DNA from: Streptomyces sp. Alt3
GTDB taxonomy: Bacteria > Actinomycetota > Actinomycetes > Streptomycetales > Streptomycetaceae
Direction of reading: 5' to 3'
Length of the DNA stretch: 64,000 bases
Assembly (NCBI RefSeq): GCF_030719215.1
Contig: NZ_CP120983.1
Location: 3,286,001-3,350,000, forward strand
The notes under the pieces are model-generated. The model had not been told where the DNA came from, made no database searches, and worked only from the letters and a program-made list of their open reading frames with translations. This document shows, piece by piece, positions 1 to 8,313 of this stretch. A program made the position numbers and the translations under genes. Numbering within the stretch: the stretch's first letter is position 1; the number at the start of each line of letters is the position of its first letter.

Positions 1-647
1 CCCTCGACGGCCGTGTACAGCGTGGCACCCAGGGACCAGAGGTCGGACGCGGGGCCGGGGTCGCCACCGCGCACCCGCTCGGGCGCCAGGTAGTCGATGG
101 AGCCGACCAGCTCGCCCGTCCGGGTGATGGTGGAGTCGCCCTCGATCGCGGCGATCCCGAAGTCGGTCAGCAGGACCTGGCCGTCCCGGGCGAGCAGGAC
201 GTTGGCCGGCTTCACGTCCCGGTGCAGGACTCCCGCCGCGTGGGCGGCCCGCAGGGCGCCCAGCACATGGAGCCCGATCCTGGCCGCCTCGCGCGGCTCG
301 ACCTCGCCGGACTCCTTCGCCGCGTCCGCGAGCGAGGGCCCGTCGACGTACTGCATGACGATCCAGGGCCGGTTGTCGTACTCGATGACGTCATGGACGG
401 TGACGACGCCCGGATGCGTGATCCTGGCCGCCGCGCGCGCCTCCTTCTGCGTCCGGGCGTGCAGCACGACCCGGTCCGCCTCGGCGGCGTACAGTCCGGC
501 GGTCAACTCCTTGACCGCCACGGTCCGGTGGAGCACTTCGTCATGGGCACGCCACACCTTGCCCATGCCGCCCCGGCCGAGGACGTCACCCAACCGGTAC
601 CGCCCGGCCAGTACGATCCCCGCGCCCGTGCCCTGTGCGTGTTCCAC
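1..647 (-). CDS. Ser/Thr protein kinase, 3'-truncated by window edge
   Basis: About 215 N-terminal residues of a Hanks-type kinase domain are visible; the rest lies beyond position 1. The protein starts VEHAQGTGAG at a GTG codon (645-647) and runs straight into the glycine-rich loop (GRGGMGKV), VAVKE with the ATP-binding lysine, HRDVKPANVL with the catalytic aspartate, LTDFG, and the SIDYLAPE segment, so all the main catalytic residues are present and it should be active. It is the downstream member of three leftward kinase-like genes and lies 117 bp after the pseudokinase gene. Relatives usually carry a single transmembrane helix and an outer sensor domain after the kinase domain; that part is not visible here. 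The start was chosen because it places a short leader before the kinase domain, as in the third kinase. Confidence 0.9.
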   Translation of the reverse strand, partial: MEHAQGTGAGIVLAGRYRLGDVLGRGGMGKVWRAHDEVLHRTVAVKELTAGLYAAEADRVVLHARTQKEARAAARITHPGVVTVHDVIEYDNRPWIVMQYVDGPSLADAAKESGEVEPREAARIGLHVLGALRAAHAAGVLHRDVKPANVLLARDGQVLLTDFGIAAIEGDSTITRTGELVGSIDYLAPERVRGGDPGPASDLWSLGATLYTAVE

Positions 648-764
648 GTCTGTCCCCGCCCCGTTCCTTGGGACGACAGGTTACGGACGGGAGGCGGTGC
701 CACGGAACCTCGCACGGCCCACGAGACCGCACTGTGATGCTTGTCGCTTTCCGCTGTTGTCCTG

Positions 765-3551
765 TCAGGACGTCGCGCGGTACGAGGAGATGGCCTGCGT
801 GTAGATGTCGGAGACCTTGTCGCGCTCGTTCTCCGGGCCGATGACCTGCACGATGTGGTACCTGCCGTCCACGATCCGGACCTGGTTGCGGACGTACACC
901 TGACGTCCGCTGCTCTCCTGCCAGGTGAACTGCCCCTCAGCCATGGCCTGTCGCCCGATGTCGACGCGGCGCAGACCGGTGGACGTGGCCCAACTGGAGT
1001 CACGGAAGGGCTTGAGCTCGGGTTCCGCGGTCCGCTGGTAGTCCAGCGGGTCGCTCCCGTTGGCCTTGACGGTGTCCCTGCCGGGCACGACCAGGACACT
1101 GAAACCGTCGCTGCCGTAGCGGACCTGACGGTCCGCGTCGGCCGAGCTGCGCTGCCAGTCCTTCGGCACGCCGATCTCGAACCCTTCGGCGTCCTTGCGC
1201 AGTTCGTAACCGGACGCCAGGGCTACGGCCGAGCCGCTGGTCTGCGGCATCTCCGAACCCGGGGAATCCGACGGTTCCGAGGACCCCGAGGACGAGGAAG
1301 CGCCGGTGGACGGACTGCTCCCGGGGTCCGCCGGAGCCACGGAGCCCGAGGGCGCCGCCCCGGTGCCCTCACCCTCCTTGGGCATGAACAGCATGGCGTA
1401 GGCGATGGCGGCGGCCATCACCAGCAGTATCAGGACCAGCAGCAGCCGTCCGAGCCGCCGCGGCGCCCTGCCACCGCGCTGCGGCTCGCGCAGCACCTTG
1501 GGCCCCTTGGGTTCCCGGGGCGGGCGTGCCGGCTTCTCGTGGTCATGCGGCTGCTCGTACGTCTGACGGCTCTCGCCGCGCCGCGCCTTCCCCTGACGGT
1601 GCCGCCCGTGGGCCGCGCCGCCGCGTCCTCTGCGGCGGCGCACCAGCTCGCCCCGGCGGCGTACGACCGGCAGCCGGGTGGCGTCCGCGGGCGGCATCGT
1701 GACGATGTCGGTGCCGGCCTCGGGCTCGGGGGCCGAGCGCACGAGGGAGCGCAGCCAGCCGCGCAGCTCCTCGAAGTCGGGCCGCTCCGTGGGGTCCTGG
1801 CGTAGCAGCGATTCGACGACGGGCCGCAGCGGTCCGCACTCCTCGGCGAAGGCGGGCGGTTCGCCGCAGACCATCTGGACGAGTTCGGCGGCGTTCTCCT
1901 CCGGATACGGTGCGTGGCCCTGCACGGCGCGGTAGAGCAGGGCGCCGAGCGCCCAGAGGTCGGTGGAGGGGCCGATGGGCGGGGCCAGCTGCCAGTTGTC
2001 GTGGACGGGCCCCGCCTGTTCGGGAGCCCAGCGCTCGGTGACGGCGCCGACGACGGCTATACGGGCCTGCCGGGCGCGTTCGGCGGCGAGCGGGGTGGCC
2101 GGGCCGCGGTAGGCGGGAGTGGCGCCGCTCCCGGCGACCACCTCGTCCCATCCTCCGGCGGGCACGCGGGCGGCCACCGGCTCCGGCAGCCTGTCCTGTC
2201 GGCCCTCGGGTCCGCCGCCGAGCCGCCGCGCGTCGGCGCGCAGCGCGTCCTCACCGGAGCCGCCCCGTCCTCCGGAGCCACCCGCGGGCACGGGGCGCCC
2301 GGAGCCGGGGCCGTCGCCCCAGGTGCCGGCGAGATGGACCCGCCGGCCGGGAGGCACGGGGCCACCGGGGCCCTGGTCGTCGTCCTCGTCGTCCCCCTCG
2401 CCGTCCCCCTCGCCGTCCTCGTCGTCGTACGGATACGGGGCTTCGGCCGGCCTGCCCCACGTGCTGGGCAGCTGCGGGCGCCCGAGAGCGGGAGGGGCGG
2501 CGGACTCCTCCCGCTCGTCCGTCGCGGGGGCGCCTTCGTGGTCCTGGTCCGCGCGCTTCTGGTCCTCTCCCGCGCGGGCCGCGGCACGGGCCCCCGCGCG
2601 GTAGGCCGCGATGGCCCCGGCACGGGCGGCACGCAGCTGCGCGGCACTCCCCGGCGCGGGCGGGGCGGGGGGCGCCACCTCCATCTCGGCACGGGGCCCT
2701 GGAGCCGGCACCCCGTCGGTGGACGCCCGGGGCGCGGGCAGCGCCTCCGGAGCGGGCTCGACCGCCGGGGGCGCGTACGGGCCGGGCTCCACGGCGGGGT
2801 GCTCGTAGGCGCCGGTGGGCCCCGATTCGACGGCCGACGGCTCGTACGGTCCGGGCTCCACGGCAGGAAGCTCGTACGTGCCCGCATCCACGGCCGCCGG
2901 CTCGTACGGGCCGGTGGGTCCTGACTCGACCGCCGGGGGCCCGTAGGCGTTCTCCGTGTCCGGCTGCGGCGCGGGAACGTATCCGCACAGCGCTTCCTCA
3001 GCCGCACCGGCCGCGAGCCCGGTCAGCACGACCCGCCCGTCGTCACAGACCAGCACCGTGCGGACCGTGATGTTGCGGTGCGTCCAGCCGTGCGCGTGCA
3101 GCACCCGCAGTGCCGTGAGCACGTCGGAGCCGATCTCGGCCGCACGGTAGGGGTTGAGGGGGCGCTCCGCGAGGAGCGCGGCGAGTGGCCTCGCCGGAAC
3201 GAGTTCGCTCACTATCCAGAGCGACCCCGCCTCGGCGAAGACGTCGAAGACCTGGTCGAGGCGCGGATGGTCGGGCACCTGGGCAGCCGCCTGCGCGGCC
3301 TCGATCGCCCGCCGGACCGCGGGGTCCGTGGGCCGCCGCACCGTACGCCCGGTGGCGCGTCTGGCCGAGGAGAGGCCGTCGCCGTCGAGCACCTCCGCGT
3401 CGACCACCTCGGGCAACGGCACCTGCCGGACCAGGACTTCCTGCCCGCTGTACGTGTCGAATGCCCGGGTCTCCGCCAGTTCGTACGCATCGGACGGAGG
3501 CAGCGGAAGGCGGTAGCGGTCGGCAAGCACCCGACCCGCGTAGTCGTCCAC
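765..3551 (-). CDS. membrane-anchored pseudokinase with a split kinase domain
   Basis: A 928-residue protein with a kinase fold but degenerate active site. The ATP lysine position reads VLVRQV (Arg42), the HRD motif is HRN (158-160), the following KPxN is replaced by TVRT, and DFG is TGL (177-179). Catalysis is therefore unlikely. After about residue 186 a Pro/Glu/Gly/Ala-rich insert of about 300 residues, including repeats based on AVEPGPYEP and an acidic run, takes the place of the activation segment. The C-lobe resumes near residue 490 (ERWAPEQ, DLWALGALLYRAV, DPTERPDF). A basic stretch precedes one transmembrane helix (about 697-719), a Ser/Pro linker and an outer domain of about 160 residues. 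It sits between two apparently active kinases on the same strand and may act as a partner or scaffold for them; that role is inference. Confidence 0.9.
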   Translation of the reverse strand: MDDYAGRVLADRYRLPLPPSDAYELAETRAFDTYSGQEVLVRQVPLPEVVDAEVLDGDGLSSARRATGRTVRRPTDPAVRRAIEAAQAAAQVPDHPRLDQVFDVFAEAGSLWIVSELVPARPLAALLAERPLNPYRAAEIGSDVLTALRVLHAHGWTHRNITVRTVLVCDDGRVVLTGLAAGAAEEALCGYVPAPQPDTENAYGPPAVESGPTGPYEPAAVDAGTYELPAVEPGPYEPSAVESGPTGAYEHPAVEPGPYAPPAVEPAPEALPAPRASTDGVPAPGPRAEMEVAPPAPPAPGSAAQLRAARAGAIAAYRAGARAAARAGEDQKRADQDHEGAPATDEREESAAPPALGRPQLPSTWGRPAEAPYPYDDEDGEGDGEGDDEDDDQGPGGPVPPGRRVHLAGTWGDGPGSGRPVPAGGSGGRGGSGEDALRADARRLGGGPEGRQDRLPEPVAARVPAGGWDEVVAGSGATPAYRGPATPLAAERARQARIAVVGAVTERWAPEQAGPVHDNWQLAPPIGPSTDLWALGALLYRAVQGHAPYPEENAAELVQMVCGEPPAFAEECGPLRPVVESLLRQDPTERPDFEELRGWLRSLVRSAPEPEAGTDIVTMPPADATRLPVVRRRGELVRRRRGRGGAAHGRHRQGKARRGESRQTYEQPHDHEKPARPPREPKGPKVLREPQRGGRAPRRLGRLLLVLILLVMAAAIAYAMLFMPKEGEGTGAAPSGSVAPADPGSSPSTGASSSSGSSEPSDSPGSEMPQTSGSAVALASGYELRKDAEGFEIGVPKDWQRSSADADRQVRYGSDGFSVLVVPGRDTVKANGSDPLDYQRTAEPELKPFRDSSWATSTGLRRVDIGRQAMAEGQFTWQESSGRQVYVRNQVRIVDGRYHIVQVIGPENERDKVSDIYTQAISSYRATS

Positions 3552-3739
3552 GACGCCTCCCCAGAGCGCGCTGTACCCCGGTCACCGAGACCGCACCGAC
3601 CCTCAGCTGCGGTCACTTGCTGTGCAATTGACCCATCGTCCCGGCTGCGTACGGTCCTCGGTCTCTCACCATACGTGGCAAGTCGCGGCCGCGCGGCCGG
3701 GTCAGGGCAACCCGGCCGCCCGGTCTGCTGCGGGGCGGG

Positions 3740-5773
3740 TCAGTCCTTCTGTTCGAACGTGGCGAACGCCGTCTCGCGCAGCGTCCGGCACTCCTCCCCG
3801 TCCCATGCGTCGGCCTCGCAGCTGATCATGATCGAGTAACCGTGGGTGGCGTCGGCCTTGAAGCCCCGGTTGAGGACCCGGATCCGCTTGCCCTGCTGGT
3901 TACGGGTGAACTCCCAGTCGGCGACGGTCGGGTAGCCGTTGTACTCGACCTTCTTTATCCCGATGTGCTTGTAGCCGTTGCTGCTTCCGGCCACCGCCCC
4001 CATCAGGCCGCGCCATGCGGCGGCGGCGTCCGCCCCGGGCGAGCTGTTGTAGTCGACCTGGACGCGGGGGAAGCCTCCGCTCTCGTTGTAGATGCCGCCG
4101 GAGTTGCTTCCCGCTATGGCGTTGCGCTCGAAGCTCTCGGGCATCGCCATCGTGAAGTGGAACCGCTCGTCGGTGACCCTCTTGTACCCGGCGGGCAGCG
4201 CGTCCGGGTCGGGGCTCGGCTCGCTGGTCTCCTTCGAGGGCGAGGGGTCGCTGGAGGCCTCGCCCTCGCCCTGCCCCTGGCCCTCCTTGCCGCCGTCCTG
4301 CGCGCCGTCGTCCTCGCCCTTGCCCGAGCCGCCTGAGGTGGAGGCCTCGGTGTCGTCACCTGTCGTCGCACCGGACGAAGCCGCGGAGTCGCCTCCCTTG
4401 GCCCCGCCCTGGTCGCCCGTCTCGTCGCCGCCGAGCGTGAGTGCCAGGACCGTGCCGAGGACGGCGAGCACGACTACACCGGCGATGACCGCCAGGGTGC
4501 GGCGCGGCACGACGTCGGTGATCGACGCGCGCGGCACGGCCGGACGGCTCGCCGATGCGGCGGGTCCGGACACCGACGCCGTGGCGGCCGGGGTGTGCGA
4601 GGCCGCCGGCGACTTCGCGTTCCGTGCGGACTTCAGGGCACCGCGCAGCCGGTCCCTGGTGCTCTCGGCGACACCCGCGGACGGGGTCACGGACGTGGCG
4701 GCGGCGCCGGAGCCCTGGCCCTCGGGGGCCGGGCTGCCGACAGCCGGTCTCCCGGAGCCTGCGGCGGCAGCGGCTCCGGCGGAGCCGGCCGCGGCGGCCT
4801 TCCTGCCACCGCCCTTGGTCTCGCCCGTGCCGCTCCTGCCGCCCTTGCCGCTCCCGGAGTCACCGACCGAGGGCAGCGCCATGACCTGGGTGCGTTCGGC
4901 CGGCGGTACGACGGGCTCTTCCGGGGCGTTGATCACCGCGTTGAGCAGGACGCGCGCGCCCGCGTCGTCCAGCCGCTCGTCGGGTTCCTTGGCGAGCAGG
5001 CCGTAGATGACCTCCTCCAGGCCACCTGCGTTGGCCGGCGGCTCGACGGGCTCCGTCATCACCGCCGTCAGCGTGGCGATGGCAGAGCCCTTGTCGTACG
5101 GCGGGCGGCCCTCGACGCTCGCGTACAGCAGCCCGCCGAGCGACCACAGGTCGGCGGGCGGCCCCGGCTTGTGACCACGGGCCCGCTCGGGCGAGATGTA
5201 GGAGGGGGCGCCGACGAGCATGCCCGTGGAGGTGACGGAGGGGTCGCCCTCGACCTGCGCGATACCGAAGTCGGTCAGGACGACACGGCCGTCCTCGGAG
5301 ATCAGCACGTTGGACGGCTTCACGTCCCGGTGCAGGATGCCCTCACGGTGCGCGGAGCGCAGCACGTCGAGGATGGCGAGGCCGACCTCCGCCGCGCGCC
5401 TCGGCGTCAGGGTCCCGTCCTCGCGGATCACCTCGGCGAGGGACTTGCCCTCGATGAGCTCCATGACGATCCACGGCCGGTCGTCCTCGTCGACCACGTC
5501 GTAGACCGTCACCGCGCTGGTGTTGCGGATCCTCGCGATCGCCTTCGCCTCGCGAAGGGTTCGCGTGATCAGACGCCGCTTCTCGTCGTCGTCGATGGCC
5601 GAAGGGAACCGCAGTTCCTTGACGGCGACCGTACGCCCCAACGTCTCGTCGACAGCACGCCAGACCGTGCCCATGCCGCCCCGGCCGAGCACCTCCCCGA
5701 GGCGGTAACGCCCCGCGAGAAGGCGTCCGTCCTTGTCCCCTTGGGGCTCCCGCGACTGCTGCGCCTCCGACAT
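3740..5773 (-). CDS. receptor-like Ser/Thr protein kinase (PknB/PASTA-less type)
   Basis: A 677-residue transmembrane kinase that should phosphorylate Ser/Thr on cytoplasmic targets. The kinase domain spans about 22-280, with the glycine loop GRGGMGTV, Lys52 in VAVKE, HRD (148-150) followed by VKPSN, DFG (168-170) and SYISPE in the activation segment. An Ala/Gly/Ser/Pro-rich juxtamembrane region (about 300-420) leads to one transmembrane helix (about 426-448). Beyond it come a low-complexity acidic/Ser linker and an outer domain of about 145 residues starting near ALPAGYKRV, with two cysteines near the end (ISCEADAWDGEECR). No PASTA repeat is visible. The outer domain loosely resembles that of the neighbouring pseudokinase in length and position. 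It is the first of the three leftward kinase-like genes. Confidence 0.95.
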   Translation of the reverse strand: MSEAQQSREPQGDKDGRLLAGRYRLGEVLGRGGMGTVWRAVDETLGRTVAVKELRFPSAIDDDEKRRLITRTLREAKAIARIRNTSAVTVYDVVDEDDRPWIVMELIEGKSLAEVIREDGTLTPRRAAEVGLAILDVLRSAHREGILHRDVKPSNVLISEDGRVVLTDFGIAQVEGDPSVTSTGMLVGAPSYISPERARGHKPGPPADLWSLGGLLYASVEGRPPYDKGSAIATLTAVMTEPVEPPANAGGLEEVIYGLLAKEPDERLDDAGARVLLNAVINAPEEPVVPPAERTQVMALPSVGDSGSGKGGRSGTGETKGGGRKAAAAGSAGAAAAAGSGRPAVGSPAPEGQGSGAAATSVTPSAGVAESTRDRLRGALKSARNAKSPAASHTPAATASVSGPAASASRPAVPRASITDVVPRRTLAVIAGVVVLAVLGTVLALTLGGDETGDQGGAKGGDSAASSGATTGDDTEASTSGGSGKGEDDGAQDGGKEGQGQGEGEASSDPSPSKETSEPSPDPDALPAGYKRVTDERFHFTMAMPESFERNAIAGSNSGGIYNESGGFPRVQVDYNSSPGADAAAAWRGLMGAVAGSSNGYKHIGIKKVEYNGYPTVADWEFTRNQQGKRIRVLNRGFKADATHGYSIMISCEADAWDGEECRTLRETAFATFEQKD

Positions 5774-6351
5774 GCGTCCCCTCTGCGATCAACCCGCCCT
5801 GGCAGAGCGTTCATTGTCCCTCACCCCGGGACCGGCAATGGTGCCGGGTCCGGGGTCGGCCGTGATGCGGCCGGAGGAACGAACCCCCTGCCATGCCGAT
5901 GTCCGGGGGCCTGCCCGCCGCCCCGCCGGTACCGGATCCGCTCGAGGTGGGATCCGCGAGCCCGCCCAGCGAACCACACTCGGGTGCATCGTCCTACCTC
6001 CCCCGGCCCGCCGTCGAGGGCCGAGCCCTCGCCGCGACCGTTCCGGTGCATGACGGCGCCCTCCCTGGCGGGGAGTCGGGCGCCTCCGCGGGCCGCGGCA
6101 TCGGGGCGCGCAACCGCTTCCGGGCGGCGGGCGTCACCAGGACGTCGGTCGCGGTGGTCGTCCTCCGCCCCGGCCCGGACGGCGGGCCGGAGGGCGGCCC
6201 GCCGGTGCCCCGAAGCGGGCCCGCTGGAGGCGGAGTTCCCCCGCGGGCCCACCCAGGGGCCGACGGGGGCCCGTGCCTCGGCGCGGCACGATGTCCGGCG
6301 CTGCGGAACCCGCTGCGGCACGGCACGGAGTCCGGCCCGGCCGCGCCCGCC
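5774..6351. other. 578-bp region between kinase gene and glpD, no convincing gene
   Basis: This stretch lies downstream of glpD and upstream of the leftward kinase gene, so it should hold the kinase promoter. Open frames in it are Arg/Pro/Gly-rich with no recognisable motif or ribosome binding site, and I take them as GC-driven chance frames. It contains one copy of a 21-bp sequence that also forms the 3' end of glpD. Confidence 0.6.
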
Positions 6352-6375
6352 TCAGCGCGGCACGATGTCCGGCGC
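6281..6375. repeat. 21-bp direct repeat copying the end of glpD
   Basis: Identical 21-bp copies occur at 6281-6301 and 6355-6375, 74 bp apart. The second copy is the last sense codons of glpD before its stop (leftward reading gives APDIVPR); the first lies beyond the stop. The offset is not a multiple of three. Confidence 0.85.
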
Positions 6376-8058
6376 CCCCAGCCGTGCCGCGTCGGCCGTC
6401 AGGTCGTCGGGCTGCCGCTGGGACTCGCGTTCCGCTTCCACCCGCTTGCGGTAGTGCTCCACCTCCCGTTCGATCCGGTCGGTGTCCCAGCCGAGCACCG
6501 GCGCCATCAGGTCCGCGCACTCGCGGGCACAGCGGGTGCCCCGGTCGAAGGTCTCGATGGAGATCCGGGTGCGCCGGGTCAGGACGTCGTCGAGGTGGCG
6601 GGCGCCCTCGTGCGAGGCGGCGTACACGACTTCGGCTCGCAGGTAGTCCTCGGCGCCCGCGAGCGGCTCTCCCAGCGTGGAGTCGCCCTTCACGAGTTCC
6701 AGGAGTTCCTCCGTCATCGAGCCGTAGCGGTTGAGCAGGTGCTCCACCCGGACGACATGCAGCCCGGTGCGGGCGGCGATCCTGGCGCGGGCGTTCCACA
6801 GGGCGCGGTAGCCCTCGGCCCCCAGCAGCGGGATGTCCTCGGTGACGCAGTCCGCCACCCGCTGGTCGAGCGCGTGCACCGCCTCGTCGACGGCGTCCTT
6901 CGCCATCACCCGGTACGTCGTGTACTTCCCGCCCGCCACGACGACGAGGCCCGGCGCCGGATGGGCCACCGTGTGTTCACGCGAGAGCTTGCTGGTGGCG
7001 TCCGACTCGCCGGCCAGCAGGGGCCGGAGCCCGGCGTAGACGCCCTCGACGTCGTCCCTGCCCAACGGGGTGTTCAGGACCGAGTTCACGTGTTCGAGCA
7101 GATAGTCGATGTCGGCGCTGGAGGCCGCCGGGTGGGCCTTGTCCAGGTCCCAGTCGGTGTCGGTCGTACCGATGATCCAGTGCCGCCCCCACGGGATCAC
7201 GAAGAGCACGGACTTCTCGGTCCGCAGGATGAGTCCGGTCGTGGAGTGGATGCGGTCCTTGGGCACGACGAGGTGGATGCCCTTCGACGCCCGGACGTGG
7301 AACTGCCCGCGCTCGCCGATGAGGGCCTGGGTGTCGTCGGTCCACACGCCGGTCGCGTTGACGACCTGCTTGGCCCGGATCTCGTACTCGGCGCCGCCCT
7401 CGACGTCCTGCACCCGCGCGCCGACGACCCGCTCACCCTCCCGCAGGAAGCCGGTCACCCGCGCGCCGTTCGCCACGTGCGCGCCGTAGCCCGCGGCGGT
7501 GCGCACGAGGGTCGCGACGAACCGCGCGTCGTCCATCTGGGCGTCGTAGTACTGCAGGGCTCCGACCAGGGCGTCCTTACGCAGGGCAGGAGCGACCCGC
7601 AGCGCGTGACGGCGCGAGAGGTGCCGGTGCACGGGCAGCCCGCGGCCGTGGCCCGAGGACACCGACATCGCGTCGTACAACGCGACGCCCGAGCCGGCGT
7701 ACAGACGCTCCCAGCCCTTGTGCTGCAAGGGATAGAGGAAGGGAACGGGCTTGACCAGGTGTGGCGCGAGCCGCTCCAGGAGCAGCCCGCGCTCCTTCAG
7801 CGCCTCCCGCACGAGCGCGAAGTCCAGCATCTCCAGATACCGCAGGCCGCCGTGGATCAGCTTGCTCGACCTGCTGGACGTGCCGGACGCCCAGTCGCGT
7901 GCCTCGACCAGTCCGGTGGAGAGTCCTCTGGTGGCCGCGTCCAGCACGGTCCCGGCGCCTACCACGCCCGCTCCCACGACCAGCACGTCCAGTTCGCGCT
8001 CGGCCATCGCGGTCAGCGCCTCGGTGCGCTCCGCGGGTCCCAGTGTCGCTGTCCTCAC
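6352..8058 (-). CDS. glpD: aerobic glycerol-3-phosphate dehydrogenase
   Basis: A 568-residue FAD enzyme oxidising sn-glycerol 3-phosphate to dihydroxyacetone phosphate and passing electrons to the membrane quinone pool. The N-terminal FAD-binding Rossmann motif reads VLVVGAGVVGAG, followed by SRSSKLIHGGLRYLE and, further on, TDTDWD and the C-terminal GlpD domain. I place the start at a GTG (8056-8058; VRTATLGPAER) because GGGAGG lies five bases before it; an in-frame ATG nine codons upstream lacks such a site. The gene stands alone on the minus strand with no glpF or glpK beside it in this window. The upstream gap to the divergent gene at 8314 would carry its promoter. Confidence 0.95.
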   Translation of the reverse strand: MRTATLGPAERTEALTAMAERELDVLVVGAGVVGAGTVLDAATRGLSTGLVEARDWASGTSSRSSKLIHGGLRYLEMLDFALVREALKERGLLLERLAPHLVKPVPFLYPLQHKGWERLYAGSGVALYDAMSVSSGHGRGLPVHRHLSRRHALRVAPALRKDALVGALQYYDAQMDDARFVATLVRTAAGYGAHVANGARVTGFLREGERVVGARVQDVEGGAEYEIRAKQVVNATGVWTDDTQALIGERGQFHVRASKGIHLVVPKDRIHSTTGLILRTEKSVLFVIPWGRHWIIGTTDTDWDLDKAHPAASSADIDYLLEHVNSVLNTPLGRDDVEGVYAGLRPLLAGESDATSKLSREHTVAHPAPGLVVVAGGKYTTYRVMAKDAVDEAVHALDQRVADCVTEDIPLLGAEGYRALWNARARIAARTGLHVVRVEHLLNRYGSMTEELLELVKGDSTLGEPLAGAEDYLRAEVVYAASHEGARHLDDVLTRRTRISIETFDRGTRCARECADLMAPVLGWDTDRIEREVEHYRKRVEAERESQRQPDDLTADAARLGAPDIVPR

Positions 8059-8184
8059 TGCTGCCTCCCGGTAGTCCCGGTGCATCGGGGGTGGTACGGC
8101 ACGGGTTCGGGGACCGGCCGGAGGGCCGGGCGGCCCGTGCCCACCTCTCGATTCTGTCCGCGGTCCACGACTTCAGCCACCGCC

Positions 8185-8268
8185 TGTGGACAACACCCGC
8201 CCCACAAGAGTCACAGAATGCGACATATAGGTCATATTTACGCCTAGTCTGACATAGCGCTGTCCACA
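8185..8268. promoter_or_regulatory. two DnaA-box-like 9-mers flanking an AT-rich tract
   Basis: In the divergent gap between glpD and the dehydrogenase gene, TGTGGACAA at 8185-8193 is a perfect complement of the Streptomyces DnaA box TTGTCCACA, and CTGTCCACA at 8260-8268 matches 8 of 9 bases in the opposite orientation. Between them lies a locally AT-rich stretch (about 8218-8255). The boxes are seen directly; DnaA binding is inference. Confidence 0.4.
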
Positions 8269-8313
8269 GCAGTTGCACTTTCTGTCTCTTGGCCTTAGGG
8301 AAGGACGGCCCAC

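Noticed and set aside
741..1805. Long open frame on the plus strand opposite the pseudokinase gene
   Set aside because: It is antisense to a clear coding region, is Arg/Gly/Pro-rich with no motif, and arises from GC-biased codon positions.
5821..6321. 166-codon minus-strand frame downstream of glpD
   Set aside because: Arg/Pro/Gly-rich, no motif, no ribosome binding site; treated as chance.
4595..8247. Overlapping plus-strand open frames opposite the kinase and glpD genes (about 619 and 784 codons)
   Set aside because: They run antisense to genes with strong family motifs and show no domain or ribosome binding site.
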